The notes: a model not told the origin generated them from the sequence alone. DNA of 64,000 bases from Hermatobates lingyangjiaoensis (GCA_026182355.1 JAPFBL010000069.1:1524001-1588000); one strand, 5' to 3'. Positions 33,600-45,240 are shown, numbered from the stretch's first letter. Numbers and translations are program-made.

Positions 33600-34625
33600 T
33601 TGGATGACACTCTGGTATCTTCAGCCATAAAGCATAGACCTAACTGGTAATAGACCGGCAAAGCATAGGTACTCTGGCACTAGATAGGTAAGGCATAGAT
33701 TTATTGCCGGAAAGGCAAATAATAGATTTTATTTACTCGGACACCATCATTCTTAAAGTATAGACCAAACTGGTAATAGACCGGCAAAGCATAGACACTC
33801 TGGCACCGGCAGCCATAAAGCATAGACCTAACTAGTATAGACCGGCAATAGACACTGCCACAGGCATCATAAAGCATAGTTCAACCAAACATCTAGTATA
33901 AGGCAAATATATACTAGTATATAAGGCAAATAATAGATTTTATTTACTCGGACACCATCAATCATAAAGTATAGACCTAACTGGTAATATACTGGCAAAG
34001 CATAGACACTCTGGTGCATCAATCATAAAGCATAGGACGAACTGGTAATAGACCGGCAAAGCATAGACACACTGACACATCAGTCATAAAGCTTAGACCT
34101 AACTGGTAATAGAGTGGCAAATCATAGACATTCTGGCACCATTAACCATAAAGCATAGACCTAACTGGTAATAGAGTGGCAAATCATAGACATTCTGGCA
34201 CCATTAACCATAAAGCATAGACCTAACTGTTATAGACTGGCAAGGCATAGACACTCTGGCACCGGCAGCCATAAAGCATAGACCTAACTGGTAATAGACC
34301 GGCAAAGCATAGGTACTCTGGCACTTGAATCATAAAGTATATACCTAACTGTATAGACTGACAAGGCATAGACACTCTGGCACCGGTAGCCATAAAGCAT
34401 AGACCTAACTGGTATAGACTGACAAGGCATAGACACTCTGGCACCGGCAGCCATAAAGCATAGACCTAACTGGTATAGACTGACAAGGCATAGACACTCT
34501 GGCACCGGTAGCCATAAAGCATAGACCTAACTGGTATAGACTGACAAGGCATAACACTCTGGCACCGGCAGCCATAAAGCATAGACCTAACTAGTATAGA
34601 CTGGCAATAGACACTGCACGGTAGC
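33600..34625. repeat. Minisatellite, 61-bp unit, roughly 16 copies
   Basis: The unit runs cagccataaagcatagacct, aactggtatagactgacaag, gcatagacactctggcaccgg. Copies differ by substitutions and small deletions and are most regular at 34200-34620. Overlapping minus-strand open frames are translations of the repeat. Confidence 0.92.
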
Positions 34626-35489
34626 TTTAAAAAAATCTTAATGGTATAGATCTTTACAAAAACAGTCTTCACGTGCATTAACAGAATCACTGCAGCAGCG
34701 CAGTTTCAGTTTCTATCTATGACTCTATTTATAGATGGCCATTGTATGTAAATAATTCCACAGTTGATGGTGCTTGTTTCGAGTTCTCTGGCTGTCCTCC
34801 ACTCACGCCTAAACAGGTTAGTAAGAGCTCTCTCCAGCTTTTATAAGGCTATCTCATCGTTTTGTCTCTTCCTCAGCTTTACAAATTATTGCATATAATT
34901 ATTCCTCCCTGATTTCATCAACATACCTTTATACGGATAATTCTATTTGTTTTTGTGTCCAGACATAAATATTGATAAAACTAAATTGCAAGTTTGTTTT
35001 TAATATTATTACTACTTCTTTGGATAATGTCAGGTGACATATATTGTTTAATATGTTTGATTAGTATATATAATTTAAAGTTGGAAACCAGAGATTACAC
35101 GACTTTTTTTATGAGGACATCAATAAGTTGTGAGTTAGTTCCTTGAAACTCCTACTTAAAGCTGAATTGAGGAATAACAATTGAGCCACACTATCTGCTT
35201 CTTAAACAAAAAGAACTACACCCTTTTTCTTGGTTGCAAAAAAAGGAAATAATGAGAAAATATTCCAAAACAATTTCAAGATTTATAGTCTTATTTAGCT
35301 GTTAATGGTGTGATGCCCTCATCTATTCATAGGTTATCTTGTATAAGTAGAGTTCAGTGAAGTTTTCCAAAAAGACGGTCTTCCGTTAAATATTGATTTA
35401 TGAGTTGACAAACTATAAGTGTATATAGTGTTTTGTGCGCTTATAAACTTATAAGAAATTGTAGAGTATACATAGACAAATAAGAAATT
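34626..35489. other. Unassigned stretch after the minisatellite
   Basis: Slightly GC-richer at 34680-34870, ending ctaaacaggttagtaagag, which could by chance resemble a splice donor. No coding frame. Confidence 0.4.
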
Positions 35490-35615
35490 GGAGTCATCCT
35501 ACTTGTATATTTGATGAAGACTCGTGTCTTATATACAAAATGCCTATCCTGATGATGGCGCCTTCCTTAATCGACTTATCGGCATCAGGCACGTTTAAAA
35601 GATAAATCATCTTGC
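35490..35615 (+). repeat. Dispersed repeat, copy 1
   Basis: acaaaatgcctatcctgatg, atggcgccttccttaatcga and ggcatcaggcacgttt match 37560-37650 with mostly C/T differences. Confidence 0.6.
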
Positions 35616-35735
35616 CTTATTTGTATATATATATCTAACGTATTTTATTGCTAAAAGATATTTTTTGGATTTAGTATTACTAAAAGGTCATATATTATAC
35701 CAGTATTTATATTTGTTGGAAAATGTAATATTAAA

Positions 35736-35898
35736 TTATATTATTAATACGGCAAACCGTCATACCTCATACAATGATCTTGGTGTACTCAGTAGAGTAG
35801 GTTGGTTGCGATTGAAGATGGACAACGTCCGAAAGCACTCCAACGACTCCAAGATTCTCGTATGAGGTATGACGGTTTGCCGTATTAATAATATAAAT
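35736..35898. mobile_element. Short copy of the same foldback family
   Basis: The ends atattattaatacggcaaac and complement plus tgcgattgaagatggacaac match 51015-51447. The middle is deleted. Confidence 0.8.
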
Positions 35899-35899
35899 C

Positions 35900-36595
35900 A
35901 TACTAACTTCGGTGGTAATAATAATATGCATGTATTTAATATTGAACTTGAATCTATGAAATTAACCTTTTTGAAGAATTTTATAAATAAACAAAATATG
36001 AAAACGTAATAACCGATAAAGATCGGAATTATTTTGGTTAAAATATTTTGTAAGCTGTTTCTCATTTGAGAGCATTAGTCATTGGACACTCGTGAGAACA
36101 TTATTACGTACTTTGCGAAAGCATTGTCTGATATTTGCTTGAGGGTTGTGGGAAGGTCATGCTCATACGAGTTAAGTTCTAAGACTGTTTGATATTTACG
36201 CTGACTGTGACGCAGGGGCGCGGGATTTATGTAAGGTGTGGGTGCCATTTAGAGATAGGCTTCCGGGCTTTCACCCCCTCGCACGCCTCCACCACCCTCG
36301 TCGTCACCTTCCCTATCTCAAAACCCATTGTTTACACTGCTCCACTTCCTTCTCTTTATGTGTCAATCAATGCCTTCTTATCATTTTGTAAATCACTTTT
36401 AGGTAAAAACAAAACTACTGATCCTTTCAAATAATTAAATCCCAACTTCCTTAATACATTCATTATAAATATTAATTGCGTCATCAAGATTACAAGACCA
36501 ATTGCAATTTTTTTTTTATTCAGAGCTACTATTTTAAACCGATTGATTATAATTTTATTTATATAGTATTACTTTCTTTGTTCCCATACGCCATA
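35900..36595. other. Unassigned; small GC-rich patch
   Basis: 36190-36350 is GC-rich with an 81-codon open frame at 36189-36434 (begins MIFTLTVTQGRGIYVRCGCH) of no recognised family. Could be an exon, a repeat or chance. Confidence 0.4.
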
Positions 36596-36598
36596 GAA

Positions 36599-37048
36599 CA
36601 GGGGTGTCAAACTCATTTTGGTCTGGGGGCCGAACACAGCTTAGTTTGATCTCAAGCGAGCCATGCCAGCAAGCTAATTACAAAATTACATAGAACTAAC
36701 AATAAGTCTACCTTTTTCTTTGTATCAGTCAGTAATACTATAATTAGTGCTAAGAAAAATAAGTCAATTATAAAAATCTTTATTAAAATCCGACACTCTG
36801 TATCCACTATTATTCATTTTGACACAGATATTTCGCTGCTCAAGGTGCCACGACAAAGAAATGTGGATAATATAGCGCGTACTAAATGGATAATATAAAC
36901 TAAGTGGATAATATAAGAACTGCAGGTTTTTAAGGAAATTAGAGTAAACTGATTTTTTTTTTACAATTATACAGATTTATCCCCCGGGCCGGATCGAACC
37001 CCCAGGTGGGCCGGATCCGGCCCGTGGGCCGTATTTTTGACACCTGTG
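36599..37048. mobile_element. Non-autonomous hAT element with 8-bp target duplication
   Basis: The left end CAGGGGTGTCAAACTCATTT and the right end TTTTTGACACCTGTG are imperfect inverted repeats. ccatagaa (left) and tcatagaa (right) flank it, 7 of 8 bases matching, the duplication size of hAT transposons. It is GC-rich near both ends, with an AT-rich, unrecognised interior. No transposase. Confidence 0.88.
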
Positions 37049-37478
37049 TCATAGAAGAACATTATAATAAATAAAATCTTTCACATCCTCTATATAACAC
37101 TCATCTCTAAATATTTTCTTTACTCAAAGAAACACTAAACTACTGATAAACACAGAAAATTTAATTAAAAAAACATTTAATTTTAAATCTAATTTTGAAA
37201 ATATTTTAAAAATTTTTTATAAGGTAAGAAATATAAGATAGTTTTTATATAGATGTATATCCCCAAATGTAAAAATAAATACTCATGCCCTACAATCAAA
37301 GAAATCACACAATATCATTCATCATTTCATTGTATGTATATAAATGTATAAACCGTAGTAAGATTCAGGATGAGATCTAAGATTCTTTGACCTAATAACG
37401 TAGTGCTCTTACCTTATTACTCTAAAGAGGATTATTATTTAATTCAATGTGAAGTCCTATTTCTGACTTTTGTGCTTC

Positions 37479-37500
37479 TTCACACACACACACACACACA
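37479..37500. repeat. (CA)n microsatellite
   Basis: About ten CA units, upstream of the dispersed repeat copy 2. Confidence 0.85.
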
Positions 37501-37534
37501 GACATATATATCAATGCTTAACCTCTATACCTAT

Positions 37535-37650
37535 TGGCGGAATAACAGAAGTTTCACCGTCCTATCTTAGACAGAGTCTTATCTACAAAATGCCTATTCT
37601 GATGATGGTGTCTTCCATAATCGACTTATCGGTATCAGGCACGTTTGTAT
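37535..37650 (+). repeat. Dispersed repeat, copy 2
   Basis: Same order of words as 35490-35615. Reading frame KMPILMM...IDLS.SGTF is shared by both copies but no protein is recognised. Confidence 0.6.
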
Positions 37651-37859
37651 TAAATAAATAAGTTAATTAAATCTTATTTATTAATGAAATAAATAAATAT
37701 TACTCTTTATTTAATCAATAAATAGAAATTATTGTGTCCGTAACATGAACTTAGTCATTTTTCTCATTTATAGTGTAGTTTAGACATTGATTTATATTGC
37801 GACGATATGTATACATACCTTATATATATATATATATATAACCAATTAAAAAGAAGATA

Positions 37860-38130
37860 GCACACAGATAGACACAGGAGTAACTCACTTCTTTATTTCG
37901 ACCATCGTCGTCATAAGGAGGCGAAGAGACCCTTAGAAAGGTAGAGCGGCGAATATATATTATATATATTTAATGTAATATATTAGTAATATATATATAT
38001 ATATATTATATTGAGTGCCGCTCTGCCTTCCTGCGGAACTCTTCGCCTCCTGATGACGACGATGGTCGAAATATAGAAGTGAGTTATTCCTGTGTCTATC
38101 TGTGTGCTATCTTCTTATTAATTGTTTTTT
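37860..38130. mobile_element. PLE-G palindrome around a TA-rich centre
   Basis: The left arm 37860-37955 and right arm 38020-38130 mirror each other (atagcacacagatagacaca and its complement). The centre is irregular (TA)n. Confidence 0.82.
38044..38082 (+). ncRNA. Hammerhead-like module, stem III ATAT
   Basis: CTGATGA at 38050-38056, stem II GAC with GTC, GAA at 38068-38070, ATAT at 38071-38074, A at 38075. Stem I is poor (about two pairs), so activity is doubtful. Confidence 0.6.
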
Positions 38131-38734
38131 TATTGAAAAGTCTGCTGGACCGTTTCTTTTAATATATATATATTTGACTGATTTCTGGCGTATATCATTC
38201 TGTTATACGGTTGATACCTTAATGACATTTATGTAAACATATCTAAGCATACATTTTAGTAAATGCTTAGATTAAGTTAATAAAATCGTCTAAAAATCAG
38301 AATCATCAAAGATTAAGATAATTAAAACCTTCAAAATTTTCAATAATTAATTTATACGTTATTCTTTTTGCTCTTTTTATATTGAAATATTCATTCATAA
38401 ATGAACTCATTTCTATATTTATAAATAAAAACTAAATTTAAGCCCTATAAAGGGTAACTGTTTTGTTTCGAAGTGTATATTAACCGAAGTGAAAGTAATA
38501 ATATATCCCTCCAGCCATCCAGATTAAGGTTCTAATTTTAACTATACTTAGGTGAAAATACATTTTATTCATAATTAAGTTCAGAATCAAATAAAGTTAC
38601 TACTTAAGCCTTCTTCACTCAATAGATAAATTAAAAAGAGGATTAATTTTTATTTTTAACTTCATTATATATCATGCTAATTTAAACTATTTATTAATAT
38701 TCAATGGCAACCCCATTGTTATTTTTTCACAGAC

Positions 38735-38749
38735 ACGTACTCTCTCTCT

Positions 38750-38814
<65 letters not shown>

Positions 38815-38818
38815 TCTT
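38735..38818. repeat. (CT)n microsatellite
   Basis: About 80 bases of CT with a few TTT interruptions, then tctcatatgcatacg. Confidence 0.95.
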
Positions 38819-38869
38819 TTCTCATATGCATACGTGTTTAAAAATATTTATATATTATTTTTATGAGTC

Positions 38870-38966
38870 AACTCAGTTGGGTTCTTGACTCTGACGAAGA
38901 CCGCTTCTTACGGTTGAAAGATCTTAGTCTTGTTTTCCCATTTCATATTGTGGTTTGATCATTGAT
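38870..38966 (+). mobile_element. PLE-A single copy with intact hammerhead
   Basis: CTGACGA at 38891-38897, GAA at 38916-38918, AGATCT at 38919-38924, T, then AGTC pairing with GACT. It begins at the family's usual left boundary (cagttgggttcttgact). Confidence 0.82.
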
Positions 38967-38969
38967 AAT

Positions 38970-39800
38970 ATATATATATATATATATAATATATTTGTTG
39001 ATTTCTTTTACACTTTTTTATATCCTCTTATATTTAATATTGCCATGGTAGTCCTATAGTAAATGATGTGTCAAAAAATATAATTAATTGTACATGAAAA
39101 ACAGTGTATATAGCAAAATTTATAATTCTTATAATTTTTATACGCAATATTTGAATAAATCCAAAAACTTATCTGTGATGCAAAGATTGAGTGAGTATAC
39201 TGGTTGTGTTAAGTTGGTAACACTGGCTTGACAAATTGTATTTTAATCAGGTCATTAGTTAATCATGTGACTTTGTTTCCATTTCACTTATTAGAACTTT
39301 GTCCCACAATTAATATCAGTTATCTCCAGGGAATAATTTTCGCTTTTGTTCTTTATTGTCTCGAAGTCATTTCCAAACAATTTGCTTGCCAGTTAAAAAT
39401 TCAATTTCAGTTTTTTTTTTTACTTCATGCAATAATTAGACGAAATCGTTTAACTAGTCGAGGGAATGAGTGAATCGACTTTCGAATTACGAAACGTTAT
39501 TTCGTTTTGATTAAGAAAAAATCTTTGTGGGTTGTGAGAACGACTTTAAGAGGGAGCAATGGAGACTTCGCTATGCAAGAATAGAAACTCATTTTCGACG
39601 CCTTTATGGAGAAAATTAGACTTAATTTCTTACTAGTAATAATTTATTATTTATTTTGTTTCTGATAGTTAGTTATACTTTCATAACTGCTATGATAAAT
39701 TATTTAAGAATCACTTCAGTTATAGCTATACAAAGAATTGTATATAATACAATATTGTTGTAAAAATTGTTATATCATAAAAAAGGTTAATACTTTGTTA
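38970..39800. other. Unassigned AT-rich stretch
   Basis: An 81-codon open frame at 39228-39473 has no recognisable domain. Confidence 0.45.
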
Positions 39801-40320
39801 TAGTGAGGAAAAATATGTATATTAAGTCTTCACCTCAGGGGCCAGGTTAGCTCAGTGGTTAACGTACTGGCCTCTGGGCTAGTAGTCCGGGGTTCGATCC
39901 AGAACGTGGCCCTCGATTTATTCACGCAGGAGGTGAATAAATCTGGGTACGTTGTCCCTAGGAGAGGACGTTAAGCCTTTAGCACAGAGATCCTCTTCGT
40001 TAAAGACCCCTACTCGATATGCTCTTGAGTTAGGCAAAATTTTGGGATTCCCAATGTAGAATCTGTAGAATTCACTGATTAAACAAGAAGCGGGTAAACG
40101 GCTGACGTTAACTCCCTCTAAAGGATCGGTTTAAACAATAAAAACAAAAAGAAAAACAGTCTTCACCACAAGGTTTTTTTTTACAGCACGTTTCAAACAG
40201 TTAGTGTTCATCATAAGGTATATGAACACTAAATGTTTGAAACGCGTGGTAAAATAAAATCCTTGTGGTAAAGACTCAATATATATTTCCTCACTATCAT
40301 GAGTAAATACCACACAATAA
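39800..40320. mobile_element. PLE-B element interrupted by a SINE
   Basis: The left arm stub is 39800-39834 (gaggaaaaatatgtatatta). The right part is 40158-40320, with a small palindrome at 40190-40255 holding degenerate ACGCGT modules and the gagtaaataccacacaataa terminus. A SINE fills 39835-40157. Confidence 0.75.
39835..40157 (+). mobile_element. tRNA-derived SINE with 10-bp target duplication
   Basis: The head has a Pol III A box (gttagctcagtgg) and a B box (ggttcgatcc) at tRNA-like spacing. A family body follows (cgatttattcacgcaggagg, ggacgttaagcc, gttaggcaaaattttggga) and an A-rich tail (aataaaaacaaaaagaaaaa). The direct repeat agtcttcacc flanks it exactly at 39825-39834 and 40158-40167. 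SINEs move using another element's reverse transcriptase. Confidence 0.9.
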
Positions 40321-40469
40321 CTGCTTGCATATCTCGTGAATGCTTTGTTAATTGTATTGATAGTTTCTACTATGTATCAGATACTACAGTGTTGTTGTTT
40401 AGTGTTGAAATAATAAATAATTCTTATTTATTATTTTTTATCTTAATTATTATAAATAATTAAGAGAAA

Positions 40470-40815
40470 ATGTGAAGTTCAGTCTCGGCATTCGCTAGCC
40501 TCTGACTTAGAGATTCCATCTTAGAAACCAATTCCCTGCTATCAGGTTACAATCAAAATCGGAGTTATCCAACTATCATGTTTAACAAGGATATAACATT
40601 ATACTTCATCCTTATTAAATTACGCCATCCTTATCAATCGTGTCTTTCGGTCAACTCCTTTTTGATTATTCCCTGATAACAGGAAATTAGTAAGATCGAG
40701 TCTCTCAGTCAGAAGATCTTGAATGCCGAGATCTGCGGTTCACTTTCATGATAAAGATCTTAAGCAAGATCTGCTACCTATCTACACTAATTTGTAATAT
40801 AATATAAATAGATAT
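40470..40815. repeat. Inverted repeat of an unplaced family
   Basis: gttcagtctcggcattcgct on the left mirrors gaatgccgagatctgcggtt on the right. A related single copy is at 59935-60055 (gaatgccgagactggttcac). Confidence 0.5.
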
Positions 40816-40849
40816 TAATATAGCTTCTCAACGACTGATTTTTAAAGTT

Positions 40850-41270
40850 CAAAAATGGCTTTCTTGAGGATTTTTTGGTCTAAAGAAATTACACTCCTGT
40901 TTATACGCTGATATTTCGGCAAAAATGTTTGGCATTTTGAAGGCCAATAATAAAAAACAATTTATTAACGACATAAGTAGTGAAAACAAATACATCCACG
41001 GAATATTAACCAACAGAAAATAAAAAACACAAAAAACCAAACCATAAAACACCAAAATACAGTAATATGAAAACCATTTTGGTGTTTTTTTTTTTGTTTT
41101 CTGTTAGTTGATATTCCGTGGATGCATTTGTTTTCCCTACTTATGTCGTTAATAAATTATTTTTGGCCTTGAAAATGCCAAACAATTTTTTGGCGAAACG
41201 TCGGCGTATAAAGAGGAGTGTAATTTTTTAGACAAAAAATCCTCAAGAAACCCATCTTTGAACTTTATAA
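40850..41270. mobile_element. PLE-C palindrome
   Basis: The arms mirror each other (ggctttcttgaggatttttt with its complement at 41235). The right arm has GCCAA..TTGGC, GAA, ACGT, C, GGCG with a worn CTGANGA. Confidence 0.75.
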
Positions 41271-41277
41271 TATATAT

Positions 41278-41488
41278 GATCAAACCACAATAAGAAATGG
41301 GAAAACAAGACTAAGATCTTTCAACCGTAACAAGCGATCTTCGTCAGAGTCAAAAACCCAACTGCCCAGTTGGTTTTTTGACTCTGAGGAAGACCGCTTG
41401 TACGGTTGAAAGATCTTAGTCTTGTTTTCCCATTTCTTATAGTGGTTTGATCATTGATTGTTATTTCACGTGTTTATATGAAATCTTT
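41278..41488. mobile_element. PLE-A palindrome
   Basis: The arms join at aaaacccaactgcccagttg. The minus arm has an intact core; the plus arm reads CTGAGGA. Terminal hairpin on the right. Confidence 0.85.
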
Positions 41489-41489
41489 T

Positions 41490-43985
41490 TATAATATATA
41501 TATGTTGTATTTTCCTATTATGGAGAAAAAATGTATTTTCTATTACATACTTATAAATTTACTAAAAAAAATACAAATAATTTCATCATTGATCTTAATA
41601 GTATTGCAATATTATAATAGGCTATTGTATAAGGTTATAAACAGTACAATAGCTGAGTGTACTCTTCAACTAAATGTCTAATGTCATTCCCATCAATAAT
41701 GTAATTTGGAAGAAATCAAATTTTTCAAAATTATTTTTTTTGAATAAGTGTTTCAAATATAATGTTTCAAATAATGTGTTTCTTAATAATAAGAAATGAA
41801 ATCAATGATTGATGACGTATTTAAATAAGTTATCAATCAAACCTTTTAAATATGTTGGAAAAGTACTCGATGGGTTCGCTATTTTCGTTAATCTAAGAGT
41901 ATTAGTTAATATTTTTCACATTTTTAACAAATTACTTTTTGACTAATTGCCTTATAAGTTTAATATAGTTTTGATAATAACAAGTTATCCTAACAATATA
42001 CACAAAATCACGTTTTTATATAAATAGTGTAGAGTTGTTTTTATGGTTTTACCTATGATATAAAAGAACCTTCCCCTTTACTCAAAAAGTCTATAGACAA
42101 GTATAAAATTCCATTGTTATAATAGTTTCTTAAATTTTTTTTTTAAATCTTTATTTACAATTAGTCGAATAAAACTTAAGAAGAGTTTTAAAAATAGAAA
42201 AGAAAACAAGTTGTGGATTGAGTGAACACATGCTCTTGTAAATTATAATCTATACTTGTATTCTTGTATACCATGTTATGCCTCGTGTGCATAAGTGTAA
42301 TAATGTTAAACCATTCATTGAAAAAAATCTACTTTTAACTGTATGTCTTACGTTTAAAAACACAATTTACTACAACCTAAGAAAGCTGAAAATTTTATTT
42401 CACAAATGTTTAATAAATATATTAGTATTTAATTTAAATGAAACCTAATTACACTCATATGATATTAATTTTGGTTAAAATTCTTTATTTTTGGATAAAA
42501 ATGCCTCCCAGTAATTTTACTTATAATAAAATTAAAACTGAAGTGGTTTAATGACCACTTTTGAGATTACAGTTTTTGTTTATCATTTTGAAACATGAAG
42601 CACAGAAGAACTAAATAAACATCGATAATAATGCTAATCTGTCATTCCTCGTGAATTGTATGATGGATATGTTTTATGACATCGGTCGTACTAACATATG
42701 CAAAGTGAGCGATTTTTTTTTTATTATACAATAGTATAATAATGAATTGTATAATTATAGTACTATTTTGTATAATCAATTCAATCAAAGAAATTTTTAT
42801 GCTAATTTTAATAGAATTATGTATAACATAAATCGTATTCCATCATAGATTTACTGTACTCAAATAAAACATAGGTTGTTTGAAAAAGAAAACGTAATAT
42901 GTTCTTTATAAAGCTATAAAGAACTTCTTCAGGAGAACGGAAAATATTATTTTAAATAGAGATTGTTTAATGGTTCGTTGAAATAATAAGAAATGAAATC
43001 TTATTTTATGAAGAGCGTTTTCTTTTTTTTTAATATATATATATATATGTAATGAATAGTTGGATTGAAATTATTCGTAATTTTTAATTGTTTAGAGTAT
43101 TTTACATTTAATTGATGTAACAAATCATAGTTATAAGGAGGTGGAGTGTCTTTTGTTTTGAGTAATGAGAATTCGACTGATTCCCAGAGAAGGTAGTGGC
43201 CACTAACTAGTCTGCGTGCATCACTTCATGTATAGCGTAATTAAGTGCTGGTAGTAATGAACTCGTAAAAACCTCTTATCCAAAATCTCATTCCATTATA
43301 ATGCCACTTTATAATTTCCATTTACGCTATGCTTCTATTTTTTTTTTTTTTTTTTTTTTAATTGTGTTAAAATGTAAATATGACAAAATTAATAAAAGAA
43401 AAAAAAAAGATGTGAATTTAAACATTCGTTGAATAGGAAAACGTTGGTTTGAATAGGAAAAAGCTTGTTTTATACAACAGTAAATATCAGTTATATTACC
43501 GTCACCTTCTTTATATATAAAAATTCAATTGCGTGTATGTTTTAACATTCTTACTGCTTTGTTGAACGGACAGGATGAGGCAAACAGTTCACACATGGCA
43601 TACGTATGTTTAAAATACCGATACATATATAGCCAGAACTTCATTTACGAATACGCTATTAAGTGTTGCCCGGGTTTTACATTCCTAAGGTTTTCCATGT
43701 TCTCGATACTCCAAGGGAGTTTTCGTTTTTCTGGTTGGTGGATATATGACACCAATTGTCTAAGAGGGTTATTAAACTAGAATAATGTACCACCTGTTGA
43801 TCTTACATTTGTAATCTTTAATAACATGTGCATGTGTTGTGCTCTTATGTAAAAATAATATAATTTACAAAGATAGAAACTCTTAAAGACTGTTCATAAA
43901 AAAGAAGAAATCGTTTATTGACATACACATTTCCAGAGCCAATTCAACCGATGTCTGTGAACTGGAGAAAAAATTCACGAATACT
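41490..43985. other. Unassigned AT-rich stretch
   Basis: Poly-T near 43339-43360 and a short open frame at 43529-43780 without recognised family. Otherwise nothing. Confidence 0.45.
42885..42955 (-). ncRNA. Hammerhead-like relic with long stem II
   Basis: On the minus strand CTGAAGA is followed by a hairpin with about ten pairs (GTTCTTTATA with TATAAAGAAC), then CATATTACG. GAA is missing. Confidence 0.35.
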
Positions 43986-44011
43986 GTAGCCACTGAAACA
44001 GTTTATTATTG

Positions 44012-44015
<4 letters not shown>

Positions 44016-44056
<41 letters not shown>
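44016..44056. repeat. (TA)n microsatellite
   Basis: TA run abutting a PLE-A palindrome. Confidence 0.93.
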
Positions 44057-44058
<2 letters not shown>

Positions 44059-44240
44059 AACACAATATGAAATGGGAAAACAAACTAAAATTTTTCAACC
44101 GTAACAAGCGGTCTTCGCTAGTTGGGTTTTTGACCCTGACGAAAACCACTTGTTACGGTTGAAATATCTTAGTCTTGTTTACCCATTTCTTATTATGGTT
44201 TGATCATTGATTGTTATTTCACGTGTTTATGTGAAATCTT
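44057..44240. mobile_element. PLE-A palindrome with deleted centre
   Basis: The minus arm lost CTGACGA at the junction; the plus arm has CTGACGA, GAA, ATATCT, T. It follows a long (TA)n and is 20 bases from the next PLE-A palindrome. Confidence 0.8.
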
Positions 44241-44261
44241 ATCTTATCTATATATATATAA

Positions 44262-44471
44262 AGATTTCACATAAACACTGAAACAAAATCAATGATCAAA
44301 CCACAATAAGAAATGGGAAAACAAGACTAAATCTTTCAACCGTAACAAGCGGTCTTCGTCAGAGTCAAAAACCCAATGACTCAGTTGGGTTTTTGACTCT
44401 GACGAAGACCGCTTGTTACTGGTTGAAAGATCTTAGTCTTGTTTTCCCATTTCTTATTGTGGTTTGATCAT
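44262..44471. mobile_element. PLE-A palindrome with terminal hairpin and intact cores
   Basis: Both arms carry CTGACGA (plus arm at 44399-44405), GAA, AGATCT and T; junction acccaatgactcagttgggt. The plus arm has one inserted T in stem II. Confidence 0.85.
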
Positions 44472-44485
44472 ATTTATTATATATA

Positions 44486-44532
<47 letters not shown>

Positions 44533-44576
44533 ATTTATATATATAATATATATTATATATATATATATATATATCT
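44472..44576. repeat. Long irregular (TA)n tract
   Basis: About 100 bases of TA with AAT phase shifts, between PLE-A and PLE-E elements. Confidence 0.93.
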
Positions 44577-44577
44577 T

Positions 44578-44800
44578 CACTTAATAAAACGAAACATGAT
44601 CCTAACTGGACACAATACGAGTTCAAAATTCAAGAAGAATAACACACAGAGTAAGGAAACACACTTACAGACTCAAATTTTCGGGTAATCCGTCTTCAGG
44701 AGAAAAGAGAAAGGGAGACCAAGCACGTTGTAGACGCAACGGCAAGTCAACGTTTCCTTACTCTGTGTGTTACTCTTCTTGAATTTTGAACTCGTATGTA
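44578..44800. mobile_element. PLE-E inverted pair
   Basis: The minus arm has CTGAAGA, GGAT..ACCC, GAA, AATT, T, GAGTC. The plus arm keeps only the far tail (gttactcttcttgaattttg). A TA repeat precedes it. Confidence 0.75.
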
Positions 44801-44817
44801 TATAAATATATATATAT

Positions 44818-44974
44818 AAAGATTTCACATAAACACGTGAAATAACAATTAATGATCAAACCACAACGGGAAAAAAAGGACTAAGATCTTTCAACCGTAA
44901 CAAGCGGTCTTTGTCAGAGTAAAAACCCAACTAGTCTTGTTTTCCCCTTTTCATATTGTGGTTTGATCATTGAT
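44818..44974. mobile_element. PLE-A palindrome whose plus arm starts at the predicted cleavage site
   Basis: The minus arm runs from the terminal hairpin to aaaaacccaact. The plus arm then starts AGTCTTG at 44933, exactly the nucleotides that follow the H17 cleavage base in intact copies. Confidence 0.78.
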
Positions 44975-45014
44975 ATATATATATATTGTGCATGTGTGGT
45001 CCGGATATGGAATA

Positions 45015-45240
45015 TGATTGGCTATTTCAACCAAATTGTTATAACAATTAAAACAATTGTTTTAAATTAAAACAAGTTGGTCGAAATAGCCAGTCATATA
45101 TATATATAACGTTAAAACTACAATAGGAAATGAGAAAAAAGACTAAAACCTTTTTTCTCTTTCCTTATTGTGATTTGAACGTTGATTGTTATTTAACATA
45201 AACATGAGAAATAACATTCAATGATCAAACCAAAATTTTA
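45015..45240. mobile_element. Two decayed palindromes, the second PLE-A-like
   Basis: 45015-45100 is an inverted repeat (gattggctatttcaaccaa and its mirror ttggtcgaaatagcca). 45115-45240 carries eroded PLE-A tails in both orientations and end fragments of the terminal hairpin. Confidence 0.5.

Noticed and set aside
34223..34690. Three overlapping minus-strand frames with repeated peptide units
   Set aside because: They are the 61-bp minisatellite read in frame; no start context, and copies shift frame.
36189..36434. 81-codon frame as a conserved gene
   Set aside because: No recognisable domain; kept only as a note on the GC-rich patch.
39835..39915. Functional tRNA gene
   Set aside because: A and B boxes are present but the cloverleaf is imperfect, and the sequence continues into a SINE body with an A tail and target duplication.
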